Shown: positions 43,927-51,696 of the stretch, piece by piece
Layout: each line of letters starts with the position of its first letter
Position numbering within the stretch: position 1 is the stretch's first letter
NCBI RefSeq assembly: GCF_044542075.1
Contig: NZ_JBITTU010000003.1
Span: 124,001 to 188,000, forward strand
DNA: 64,000 nt
Origin: Leeuwenhoekiella sp044542075
GTDB taxonomy: Bacteria > Bacteroidota > Bacteroidia > Flavobacteriales > Flavobacteriaceae
Direction of reading: 5' to 3'
Made by a program: the position numbers and the translations under genes
The notes under the pieces: generated by a model
The model's database searches: none
The model's input: only the letters and a program-made list of their open reading frames with translations
What the model was told of the DNA's origin: nothing

Positions 43927-45186
43927 ATGAAAAAAAAGACGATCCTAATTATATTTGGTGTTGCTGTAGTACTTATTCTAGCTCTTTTAGGAGGTAAAAA
44001 AGCGGGATGGTTTGGTAAAACCGGTGAGTTTAAGGCTGTAGAAACTCAAAAGATAGATCGCATGAATGTGATTGAGACTGTAGCAGCCACCGGAAAAATT
44101 CAGCCAGAAGTAGAAGTTAAAATTTCATCTGAAGTTTCTGGAGAAATTATCGAACTTCCAGTTGTAGAGGGTCAACAGGTTATGAAAGGTGATTTGCTTG
44201 TACGTATTAATCCAGATTTAATTCAATCTGCATTAACCCAGGCACAAGCTTCTTTACAAAATATCAAAGCTGGTTTATCACAGGCAGAAGCGACACTTAA
44301 AAATGCTAAAGCAAATTATGATCGTAATAAATCATTGTTTGATAAAGGTGTAATTTCAAAATCTGCATGGGATCAGTCTATTTCTGATTATGAGGTTGCT
44401 CAGGCTAATGTAAAGTCTTCTTACTATAGTGTGCAAAGTGCTGCAGCAAACGTTAATCAATCTCGTGATAACTTATCTAGAACTACAATTTATGCGCCTA
44501 TAAGTGGTACGATATCTAGTCTTGATGTAGAATTAGGAGAGCGTGTTGTAGGTACACAACAAATGGCAGGTACAGAGATTATGCGTGTAGCAGATCTTGG
44601 TAATATGGAGGTTGAAGTTGATGTAAATGAAAATGATATTGTTAAAATTAATATAGGTGACTCTACCAGAGTTGAGGTTGATGCGTACTTGAAGAAACCT
44701 TTTAAAGGGCAGGTAACTGAAATTGCAAACTCTGCCGAAAGTAATCTTACAGCAGATCAAGTAACAAATTTTAAAGTAAAAGTACGTATTCTAGAATCTT
44801 CTTATAAAGATCTTATTGAGGGTAAGACGGAAGCATACTCACCATTTAGACCAGGTATGACGGCTACTGTAGATATTATAACAAACAGTATTAAAGATGC
44901 TATTGCAGTACCTATAAGTGCTATTGTAATTAAAAACGACACAACTTCTTCTACTTTTGGTGATAATCAATACGAGGCAGTGTTTGTGAAAAACGGAGAT
45001 AAAGCGAGCGTTAAACGTATAAAAACTGGCATTCAGGATGATTCTAACATAGTTGTTACTTCTGGATTAGAGCCGGGTGATGAGGTTATTGTGGGTCCTT
45101 ACAATACGGTTACAAAATTACTTAAGGAAGGAGACCTCGTTGAGGTAAAAAAAGATGCTAAATTTGGTGCTTCGAAAGAAGACTAG
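43927..45186 (+). CDS. Periplasmic adaptor (HlyD/MacA family) 2
   Basis: Second membrane-fusion protein (419 aa), built like the first: anchor (about residues 5-23), ETVAATGKIQPEVEVKISSEV, coiled-coil region with NYDRNKSLFDKGVISKSAWD (about 130-150), barrel, and a C-terminal part with GLEPGDEVIVGPYN. It is longer than adaptor 1 in the hairpin. It is the last gene of the efflux operon; the tsaB start lies 4 nt after its stop, so tsaB may be read from the same message. Confidence 0.92.
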   Translation: MKKKTILIIFGVAVVLILALLGGKKAGWFGKTGEFKAVETQKIDRMNVIETVAATGKIQPEVEVKISSEVSGEIIELPVVEGQQVMKGDLLVRINPDLIQSALTQAQASLQNIKAGLSQAEATLKNAKANYDRNKSLFDKGVISKSAWDQSISDYEVAQANVKSSYYSVQSAAANVNQSRDNLSRTTIYAPISGTISSLDVELGERVVGTQQMAGTEIMRVADLGNMEVEVDVNENDIVKINIGDSTRVEVDAYLKKPFKGQVTEIANSAESNLTADQVTNFKVKVRILESSYKDLIEGKTEAYSPFRPGMTATVDIITNSIKDAIAVPISAIVIKNDTTSSTFGDNQYEAVFVKNGDKASVKRIKTGIQDDSNIVVTSGLEPGDEVIVGPYNTVTKLLKEGDLVEVKKDAKFGASKED

Positions 45187-45190
45187 ATTT

Positions 45191-45865
45191 ATGGCACGTA
45201 TACTTTGTATAGAAACTACAACGACAAATTGCTCTGTTGCATTAGCAAATAACGGTGAGGTTATAGCACTTAAAGAAGACATGGGGCTAAATTACTCCCA
45301 TGCTGAGCGGTTACATATTTACATTCAAGAAGTTTTAGATGAGGCTGGCGTAGCTAAAAATGCATTAGAAGCTATTGCGGTAAGTAAAGGTCCTGGTTCT
45401 TATACAGGACTTCGCATAGGAGTGAGCAGCGCCAAAGGATTATCTTTTGCACTTAGCATTCCTCTAATTTCTACAAATACGCTCAAAGCTCTTGCAATGC
45501 AGTCAAGTGCTAGTGATGTCAAATATGTTATACCTCTTTTAGACGCGCGTAGGATGGAGGTTTACAGCGCAATATATGATGCAGATTTTTACGAATTGCG
45601 TGGTATAGAAGCACAAATTATAGATGAGCATTCGTTTGCTGATTACCTTAATGCAGGAAAAACAGTTTTTATAGGTGATGGCGCAAAAAAACTGGAAGAC
45701 ATTATTAAACATCCCAATGCTTGTTTTAATACAGAGGCGTTGCCATCTGCTCGGGAAATGGCACTTTTAGCTGATGCTAAAAACAAAATAAGCGACATTG
45801 AAGATGTCGCTTATTTTGAACCTTTTTATCTTAAAGATTTTCAGATAAATAATCCTAAAAAATAG
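45191..45865 (+). CDS. tsaB: tRNA threonylcarbamoyladenosine biosynthesis protein TsaB
   Basis: Actin-fold partner (224 aa) of TsaD in making t6A37 of ANN-decoding tRNAs. Recognised by MARILCIETTTTNCSVAL, NYSHAERLH and the family block VSKGPGSYTGLRIGVSSAKGL. The start is ATG 45191, 4 nt after the adaptor stop; the longer frame from 45155 overlaps that gene. Its last 80 nt contain a near-perfect 15-bp stem (45784-45818) that may terminate the convergent mscS transcript. Its stop is 6 nt from the mscS stop, tail to tail. Confidence 0.94.
   Translation: MARILCIETTTTNCSVALANNGEVIALKEDMGLNYSHAERLHIYIQEVLDEAGVAKNALEAIAVSKGPGSYTGLRIGVSSAKGLSFALSIPLISTNTLKALAMQSSASDVKYVIPLLDARRMEVYSAIYDADFYELRGIEAQIIDEHSFADYLNAGKTVFIGDGAKKLEDIIKHPNACFNTEALPSAREMALLADAKNKISDIEDVAYFEPFYLKDFQINNPKK
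45784..45818 (-). terminator. Terminator-like hairpin inside the tsaB coding region
   Basis: The arms CAAAATAAGCGACAT (45784-45798) and ATGTCGCTTATTTTG (45804-45818) are exact complements around a five-base loop. On the - strand the stem is followed by TTTTTAGC. It sits about 54 nt beyond the mscS stop, where a terminator for that gene would be expected. Confidence 0.5.
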
Positions 45866-45871
45866 GTTTTA

Positions 45872-46729
45872 TTATTTTGCACTAAAAGAGGCACCACTCT
45901 CATTAAATACGTGTACATCACGTTGTGGGAATGGTATAACAATACCTTGTTCTTCTAATCTTCTTTTACCTTCTTCTAATATAAACCAATGTAATGCCCA
46001 GTAATCTTCATTAGTTGCCCAGAAGCGTAGTGATAAATTTACAGAGCTGTCTGCTAACTCAGTAACTACAATCATTGGCTCAGGATGTGGATCGTGTAGA
46101 ACTGTATCTTGCTCATTTACTAAGCTTAACAGAATATCCTTAGCTAATTTAATATCACTATCATAAGAAATCCCCCAGGTTTGAGCATTACGGCGAATTC
46201 CCTGTGAAGAAAAGTTAATGATATTGTCGTTAGAAAGTTTACCATTAGGTATAACGGCTTCTTGGTTTCCGAAAGTTATAAGTCGTGTATTAAAAATAGA
46301 TATTTCTTTTACTGTACCATCAACACCTTGGGCAGATATCCAATCACCTACTTTAAATGGCCTTAAAAGTAATATAAGTACTCCACCTGCAAAATTAGCT
46401 AAAGATCCTTGTAGGGCTAAGCCTATTGCTAAGCCGGCAGCACCTATTACAGCAACAAGTGATGCAGATTCTACACCTAATTGTGTAACAACTAAAACAA
46501 ATAAAAGTATTTTAAGAGTCCAGTTTATAAGATCTGCAATAAATTTTTCTAATGTTAAATCGTAATCCTTTTTTGCAAAAAATTTCTTTACAAGGCGGTT
46601 TATAAATTTTATGATATAAAATCCTACTACAAGCATTATTACAGCTGCAATAAGGCTCGGAAGGAAGTCTATAATTTTATCTCCAAATTTTTTAATATAA
46701 TCTTCGTAATACTGCGTGTCCAATTCCAT
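45872..46729 (-). CDS. Small-conductance mechanosensitive channel (MscS family)
   Basis: Inner-membrane channel of 285 aa. Three N-terminal helices (about residues 20-45, 60-85 and 90-115) lead into the pore helix GLAIGLALQGSLANFAGGVLI, which is Gly/Ala-patterned as in MscS TM3. The beta domain follows with LRPFKVGDWISAQGVDGTVKEI and IPNGKLSNDNIINFS. Length is normal. It opens under membrane tension to release solutes. It is downstream of dodecin on the same strand but separated by a perfect hairpin, so probably has its own transcript. Confidence 0.93.
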   Translation of the reverse strand: MELDTQYYEDYIKKFGDKIIDFLPSLIAAVIMLVVGFYIIKFINRLVKKFFAKKDYDLTLEKFIADLINWTLKILLFVLVVTQLGVESASLVAVIGAAGLAIGLALQGSLANFAGGVLILLLRPFKVGDWISAQGVDGTVKEISIFNTRLITFGNQEAVIPNGKLSNDNIINFSSQGIRRNAQTWGISYDSDIKLAKDILLSLVNEQDTVLHDPHPEPMIVVTELADSSVNLSLRFWATNEDYWALHWFILEEGKRRLEEQGIVIPFPQRDVHVFNESGASFSAK

Positions 46730-46871
46730 AGGTGTTTTTTAGTTTGACGCAAAGGTCTTGTTTAGAGTAGATATAAAAAAAATACTAGTGTTTAAATAAC
46801 GTTAATTGTTAAAGCACTAACTCGTTGTAGTTTCAAAATATCTCTAGTTATCATATTTTATAATAGAAAAT

Positions 46872-46910
46872 AAAAAAGTCCTGTTATCATATTATGATAA
46901 CAGGACTTTT
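46872..46910 (-). terminator. Terminator of the dodecin gene
   Basis: The stem has arms AAAAGTCCTGTTATCAT (46874-46890) and its exact complement (46894-46910) with a three-base loop, and a six-T run on the - strand. It starts 18 nt after the dodecin stop and could act in both directions. Confidence 0.85.
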
Positions 46911-46928
46911 ATAAATCTTAAGTAAATT

Positions 46929-47129
46929 TTATTTTACTTCAAATGTAATCTTCACGTTTACTCTAAATTCTGAAACTGTATCACCGGTAACAACTGCGCT
47001 TTGTTCATTTACATATACCGAACGTATATTTTTAATAGTTTTTGATGCTTCTTTAACAGCATTTGCGGTCGCTTGTTCCCAGCTTTTATTAGAACTTGCT
47101 AATAACTCTATTACTTTTAGAATTGCCAT
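46929..47129 (-). CDS. Dodecin-family protein
   Basis: Small (66 aa) protein with the dodecin one-helix, three-strand fold (MAILKVIELLASSNKSWEQA, then IRSVYVNEQSAVV, ending FRVNVKITFEVK). Family members form hollow dodecamers that store flavin. The aligned position of the flavin-stacking Trp (W36 in the archaeal protein) is Ser37 here, so classical flavin binding is doubtful; this is common for Bacteroidota dodecins as I remember them. It has its own terminator and sits 92 nt downstream of the NFU gene. Confidence 0.9.
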   Translation of the reverse strand: MAILKVIELLASSNKSWEQATANAVKEASKTIKNIRSVYVNEQSAVVTGDTVSEFRVNVKITFEVK

Positions 47130-47221
47130 AATTTTTGGTTTTGTTAATTATTGTGATTCCTGTTGAATTTACAATAATGTGTCCAATTTTCTGGATATTT
47201 TTTTGGTAATCTGCTAATTCT

Positions 47222-48127
47222 TTAGCCGTTTATGGCCTCAACACTATTAATTTTACCCTTTAGCATTTCTTTCAACATATTCTCAATACCATTCTTTAAA
47301 GTAAATGTTGATGACGGGCAGCCACTGCAGGCTCCCTGTAAAACAACTTTTACATTTTTAGTTTCTGGATCGTAATTTTTAAATAGTATGTTTCCACCAT
47401 CGCTTGCTACTGCAGGTTTTACATATTCTTCGATGATATTTGCGATCTCCTTAGAAATATCGTCTAGATGTTCAAACTGGGCTTCTTTTTCCTGTTCAAC
47501 AATTTGAGGCGTCTTTTTAAAGTTTTCTGACAAGATCTCTTTTCCATCCTCAATATAGTTTTTAATAAACTCTCTTACTTCCTGAAAAACATTATCCCAG
47601 TCGGCAACTTCGTATTTATGTATACTAACATAGTTAGAATCCATGAACACTTCCTTTACAAAAGGAAAACTAAAGAGCGCGACTGCCAAGGGCGCGTTCT
47701 TAGCTTCATCGATATTTTTGAACTCAAGAGTCTCTGTAACCAGCTTCTTATTAGTCACAAATTTTAATGCCGCAGGATTAGGTGTACTTTCTGCGTATAC
47801 TGTAACTGGTATTTTTTTTGCAGAAGCAGCATCTTCAATTATAACAATTCCGTTTTCATTAAGAAAATCTTCGATTTGCTGAGATAGTTCGTTTTGAACG
47901 TCTATCCAGTCAACAATGCTAAACTTTTCAATAGCGATGAAATTTTGCGAAATATAAACCGTTTTTACAAATGGAAGGTAAAACAGTTGCTGAGCCAAAG
48001 GTGAATTTTTGGCCTCATCAATATTCTTAAATTCGTAGCTGTTGTGATTAACTAGAAATGAATTTGCCTGAAATTTTTTTATCGCAGGATTTGATGTAGA
48101 TTCTATAGAGATGCTAAAAGTGCTCAT
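47222..48127 (-). CDS. NFU-type iron-sulfur scaffold with duplicated N-terminal domain
   Basis: FeS carrier of 301 aa. Two copies of the Nfu N-terminal domain lie in tandem (about residues 3-85 and 100-185; both carry ES-T-NPA-KF and FKNIDEAKN), then a linker and the NifU C-domain with GACSGCPSS (Cys267 and Cys270), which holds the cluster. The start is ATG 48127, giving MSTFSISIE; the longer frame begins inside the promoter -7 box. It may supply clusters to the many FeS proteins of the cell. It is divergent from the PorP/SprF-type gene. Confidence 0.92.
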   Translation of the reverse strand: MSTFSISIESTSNPAIKKFQANSFLVNHNSYEFKNIDEAKNSPLAQQLFYLPFVKTVYISQNFIAIEKFSIVDWIDVQNELSQQIEDFLNENGIVIIEDAASAKKIPVTVYAESTPNPAALKFVTNKKLVTETLEFKNIDEAKNAPLAVALFSFPFVKEVFMDSNYVSIHKYEVADWDNVFQEVREFIKNYIEDGKEILSENFKKTPQIVEQEKEAQFEHLDDISKEIANIIEEYVKPAVASDGGNILFKNYDPETKNVKVVLQGACSGCPSSTFTLKNGIENMLKEMLKGKINSVEAING

Positions 48128-48142
48128 ATTATAATTTTGATG

Positions 48143-48150
48143 CAAATTTA
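48143..48150 (-). promoter_or_regulatory. -7 element of the NFU gene
   Basis: On the - strand TAAATTTG matches TAnnTTTG and lies 15 nt before the start at 48127. No clear -33 element was found. Confidence 0.45.
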
Positions 48151-48269
48151 GCTAATTTAGAACTCTTATAATTTATTTTTAGAAGTCTTAAACGTTTTCT
48201 ACCTAATAAATTAATTAGATTTACATCTTGCGCCCTGTGTGTTAATGACCTAAAATCCATATTGTTATT

Positions 48270-49262
48270 TTGAAGAGATATATAGTATTATTGTTTTTGA
48301 TTATTGGTCAATTTAGTCAGGCGCAAGAAGGTATCCCGGTGTATTGGGATTATTTGACAGATAATTTGTATTTATTACATCCTTCAATGGCAGGTGCTGC
48401 AAATTCTAACCAAGTACGATTAACTGCACGCCAGCAATGGTTTGATATAGAAGATGCTCCCAATTTATATACAGCTGCCGTTAATGGTAGAGTAGGAGAT
48501 AAAGTAGGACTAGGAGCTATTTTATTCTCTGATGAGAACGGAAATTATTCCCAGCGTGGAGTATATACAACTTTTGCCTATCATTTATTATTGTCTAGGA
48601 ACTATATAGATCTCAATCAATTATCTTTTGGGTTGAGTGTAGGATTGCTACAAAATACGTTAGATGAGAGCTCTTTTGATCAAACAGATTTTGATCCTGT
48701 TATTACTGGTGGTAGCCAAACTGATAATTATTTTAATGTAGATTTAGGGATGTCTTATTATTTTCTTGATTTTTACGCACACGCCACAGTTAAGAATATT
48801 CTCCCTAGAAACAGAGCCATTTTTACACCAGAGTTAGAGTCTAGAAACCAGCGTCGCTATCTGGCATCTGCTGGATATGTCTTTGGAAAATTTAATAGTC
48901 CTTGGAGTTATGAGCCTTCTTTAATGTTACAGGCTACAGATGAGACTAAAGAAGTTACCCTTGATATAAATGGTAAAGTATATCACAAATTTGACTGGGG
49001 AAAACTTTGGGGTGGTTTGTCTTATAGGAGAAATCTTGATGGGGCACAATACATTAACGGAGATGGATCTGTATCTAATCAAAAATCACAATATTTAACC
49101 CCATTTTTAGGTGTTACCTACGGAAATTTTTTAGTAGCTTATACCTATTCCTATCAGCAAAATGACATCGTAATTTCAAACGGATTTCATCAGATTACTC
49201 TGGGTTACGACTTCGGAAAGCGTCGCGAACAATATGAGTGTAATTGTCCTGCGATAAATTAA
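48270..49262 (+). CDS. PorP/SprF-family type IX secretion membrane protein
   Basis: Outer-membrane beta-barrel protein (330 aa) with a signal peptide (FSQAQE) and the family hallmarks HPSMAGAANSNQVRLTARQQWF and GLGAILFSDENGNYSQRG. The TTG start at 48270 gives a normal signal sequence, and no ATG is available nearby. SprF/PorP proteins assist T9SS export of particular adhesins and normally sit beside a large secreted partner; none is present here. It ends convergently with murI with overlapping stop codons (TTAA). Confidence 0.9.
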   Translation: MKRYIVLLFLIIGQFSQAQEGIPVYWDYLTDNLYLLHPSMAGAANSNQVRLTARQQWFDIEDAPNLYTAAVNGRVGDKVGLGAILFSDENGNYSQRGVYTTFAYHLLLSRNYIDLNQLSFGLSVGLLQNTLDESSFDQTDFDPVITGGSQTDNYFNVDLGMSYYFLDFYAHATVKNILPRNRAIFTPELESRNQRRYLASAGYVFGKFNSPWSYEPSLMLQATDETKEVTLDINGKVYHKFDWGKLWGGLSYRRNLDGAQYINGDGSVSNQKSQYLTPFLGVTYGNFLVAYTYSYQQNDIVISNGFHQITLGYDFGKRREQYECNCPAIN

Positions 49263-50053
49263 AAGTTTAAATAAGCAACTTCTTTTGTTATTCCTTTTTC
49301 AGTAACTGTAAGCTTTCGCAATACTTTAGTATCTGCATTGCTATATAAAGTGTGATTTCCTAAAACTTCACGCGTATTTAAAAAATTGTTTTTTATAAGA
49401 ATATTTTTTGTCTGTAAGGCGACAGCTTGCCCAGAATCTATAATGGTTACGTCTTGAGGTAAAATTTTACGTAAAACAGGTATTAAGTAGGGGTAGTGAC
49501 TGCATCCTAAAACCAGATAATCTATGTTTTGACTTATCATAGGTTCAAGATATCCTTTTAGCAGGGTGTACATTTCTAAAGATTCTATCTTATCTGCTTC
49601 AATTAGCTCTACAAGACCTTTTCCTATAACTTCTATAACATTTAGTTCACTTGCATACAACTCTGATGTGCGATGAAACAGGGAGCTGCTAAGCGTACCT
49701 TTTGTAGCTAATATGCCTATTGATTTACTTTTAGAGGACAGTGCTGCAGGTTTTATAGCAGGCTCAATACCTATAAAAGGGATGCTGTAATTTTCTCGAA
49801 GAAGATCTATTGCATTTGTAGTAGCAGTATTACAGGCAACAACAATCATTTTGCAATTCAGAGAAATAAGCTTTTGAGTGTTTTTTATAGATAAATCAAT
49901 GATTTGTTCTGGGGATTTCTCGCCATAGGGTGCATTGGCAATATCTGCTAGATATATGGTATCCTCATTAGGAAGCATCCTAATAATTTCTTTCCAAATA
50001 GATGTCCCACCTACACCGCTATCAAATATGCCTATTGCCTCCTTGTTTATCAT
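49259..50053 (-). CDS. murI: Glutamate racemase
   Basis: Cofactor-independent racemase (264 aa) making D-glutamate for peptidoglycan. Catalytic regions are clear: FDSGVGGTSIW near the N-terminus, VVACNTATTNAID with the first catalytic Cys, and VLGCSHYPYLIPVL with the second. Length is normal. On the - strand it follows the OmpH gene and its terminator-like hairpin, and its stop overlaps that of the PorP/SprF gene. Probably read from the same region as the envelope genes upstream or its own promoter. Confidence 0.96.
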   Translation of the reverse strand: MINKEAIGIFDSGVGGTSIWKEIIRMLPNEDTIYLADIANAPYGEKSPEQIIDLSIKNTQKLISLNCKMIVVACNTATTNAIDLLRENYSIPFIGIEPAIKPAALSSKSKSIGILATKGTLSSSLFHRTSELYASELNVIEVIGKGLVELIEADKIESLEMYTLLKGYLEPMISQNIDYLVLGCSHYPYLIPVLRKILPQDVTIIDSGQAVALQTKNILIKNNFLNTREVLGNHTLYSNADTKVLRKLTVTEKGITKEVAYLNF

Positions 50054-50064
50054 ACTTCAAAAAT

Positions 50065-50104
50065 AAAAAAACTGCCCTACCGAAATTAATCGATAGGGCA
50101 GTTT
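50065..50104 (-). terminator. Terminator between ompH and murI
   Basis: The arms ACTGCCCTA (50071-50079) and TAGGGCAGT (50094-50102) are exact complements, and the - strand has a T-rich run (50065-50070 region) beyond. It separates the OmpH gene from murI, so murI likely has its own start of transcription. Confidence 0.8.
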
Positions 50105-50126
50105 AATGTAATTATTTTAAAGGTAT

Positions 50127-50639
50127 TTAGATACCTAAGTCTTTTTTAACATCTGCCATAAGATCATAACCGTCTGCTAAGATAAGACCTGTACCGGTTG
50201 TGCTGTCTAAAACATATTTATAACCTTTAGCACGTGCTACTTTTTGAATAGCTAAACGAGCTTTCTCAACGATAGGCTGTAATGCTTCAGACTCTTTCTT
50301 TTGAAGATCTCTAAGAGCGTTCTGACGATACTCCATTATCTTGTTACGAGTTTGCTCTACTTCAGACTGGCGCTGTAAATTAGTTTCGTCAGTTTGTGTT
50401 GTAGCCTCATTTCCGTAACGCTCCATTGTTTTCTTAAGTTCGTTTGCCATATTTGTCATTTCAGCATCATACGAACTTTGTAATTTTTCTAAGTCTGCTT
50501 GAGCTTGCTTATACTGTGGCATTGAAGTTAATAAATCTTGAGTAGCAATGTGAGCAACTTTAAGATCTTGAGCCTGCATAAATCCTGTTGTTCCTAAGAT
50601 TAAAGCTATGGCTACAACTAGGGTTTTAACGTGTTTCAT
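50127..50639 (-). CDS. OmpH/Skp family periplasmic chaperone 1
   Basis: Chaperone of 170 aa with a signal peptide (TTGFMQAQ) and a long helical hairpin (about residues 40-130) rich in K, E, Q, as in Skp. It holds unfolded outer-membrane proteins before BamA. The start of the mature part KVAHIATQDLLTSMPQYKQAQADL is family-typical. It is the last of the bamA-ompH-ompH group on this strand and ends at a terminator. Confidence 0.93.
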   Translation of the reverse strand: MKHVKTLVVAIALILGTTGFMQAQDLKVAHIATQDLLTSMPQYKQAQADLEKLQSSYDAEMTNMANELKKTMERYGNEATTQTDETNLQRQSEVEQTRNKIMEYRQNALRDLQKKESEALQPIVEKARLAIQKVARAKGYKYVLDSTTGTGLILADGYDLMADVKKDLGI

Positions 50640-50712
50640 TTTAAGTGATATTAAGTGTTTAATTATTTAAGTTTTAAGTGGCCATTAATAACCTAATGGC
50701 AAGGTATTATTT

Positions 50713-51663
50713 TTAATTAATTGAATCTTTTATCTTTCTTCTAGATTCTAATATCGAATCTTTTCTGCGTTGTCTTTCTTCTAAAATTTGTTGGCGGCGT
50801 TGCTCAGGTGTTAGGCCGTCTGTACTTTTAACTCCATTAGGAGGCAAACCTGGAGGGTTGCCAGTATTTCTCGTACCGTTTCTGGCATCTCTAATAGAAT
50901 CTTTTTTACGTTGACGCTCATCTAACAATTGCTGGCGACGATTATCAAATTCTTTTTGCTTTGCTGCCTGCACAGAATCTCGTAATGCTCTACGTTCTTC
51001 AATTATGCGTTCACGTTCAGATAACTTTGCAGCATCTTCTGCTTCTCGTGCTTCTCGCTCTCTCACTTCTTCTAAATCTAAAGATTCATCGCGTTCTAGT
51101 TGTTCTTTATCTGCTTTAGAGTTTATTTGGCTACGTCTTGAAGAGCGTTTAATGCTTAATAAAACCTGATCGCTAATATCGTTGCGCTTATCTGCATACA
51201 ACATTACTAAATCTGCAGATTTATCAAAAACAAAATCATATTGTTTGTTTGCCGATATCTCCTGCACTGCATTAAAAACCTGATCCTGTATAGGCTCAAT
51301 TAAAACACTACGTTGCTTCATTAAGTCTCCCTGAGGCCCAAATCTCTTTTGCTGATATTCTAAAATTTCATTCTGAAGAAAACGAATTTCTTCTTCGCGC
51401 TCTTTTATAAGTTCTTGTGTTAATAGGACACGCTCATTTTCTAAAGCCGTCTTCATTAAATCAATTTCCTTATTGCGTTTTTCAATCTCATCTTTCCATC
51501 CTGCGACTCTAGAATCTAATTGATTTTGCGCTTCTTGATATTCGGGAACATTCTCAAGAATGTAATTCATATCAACATAACCTATGCGAATACTACGTTG
51601 TGCTTCTGCCAAGAATCCCGTGAATAATACGGTTAAGCTTAGTAAAATAACGTTGTTTCTCAT
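50713..51663 (-). CDS. OmpH/Skp family periplasmic chaperone 2, with long charged C-terminal extension
   Basis: Skp-like protein of 316 aa, about twice the length of its neighbour. The signal peptide (FLAEAQR) and first 170 residues (IRIGYVDMNYILENVPEYQEAQ) are Skp-like. The rest (about 175-316) is a highly charged stretch of R, E, K and Q, broken by a Gly/Pro turn (NTGNPPGLPPNG), with a near repeat RRQQLLDERQRKKDSI and RRQQILEERQRRKDSI. The extension should be coiled-coil or disordered and may bind partners. It lies directly downstream of bamA (33 nt). Confidence 0.9.
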   Translation of the reverse strand: MRNNVILLSLTVLFTGFLAEAQRSIRIGYVDMNYILENVPEYQEAQNQLDSRVAGWKDEIEKRNKEIDLMKTALENERVLLTQELIKEREEEIRFLQNEILEYQQKRFGPQGDLMKQRSVLIEPIQDQVFNAVQEISANKQYDFVFDKSADLVMLYADKRNDISDQVLLSIKRSSRRSQINSKADKEQLERDESLDLEEVREREAREAEDAAKLSERERIIEERRALRDSVQAAKQKEFDNRRQQLLDERQRKKDSIRDARNGTRNTGNPPGLPPNGVKSTDGLTPEQRRQQILEERQRRKDSILESRRKIKDSIN

Positions 51664-51696
51664 AGTTAAGAATGTATTAGAAAATATCGTGCCAAA

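Noticed and set aside
46218..46565. 115-residue frame on + inside mscS
   Set aside because: It is antisense to a well-supported MscS gene with no recognisable domain.
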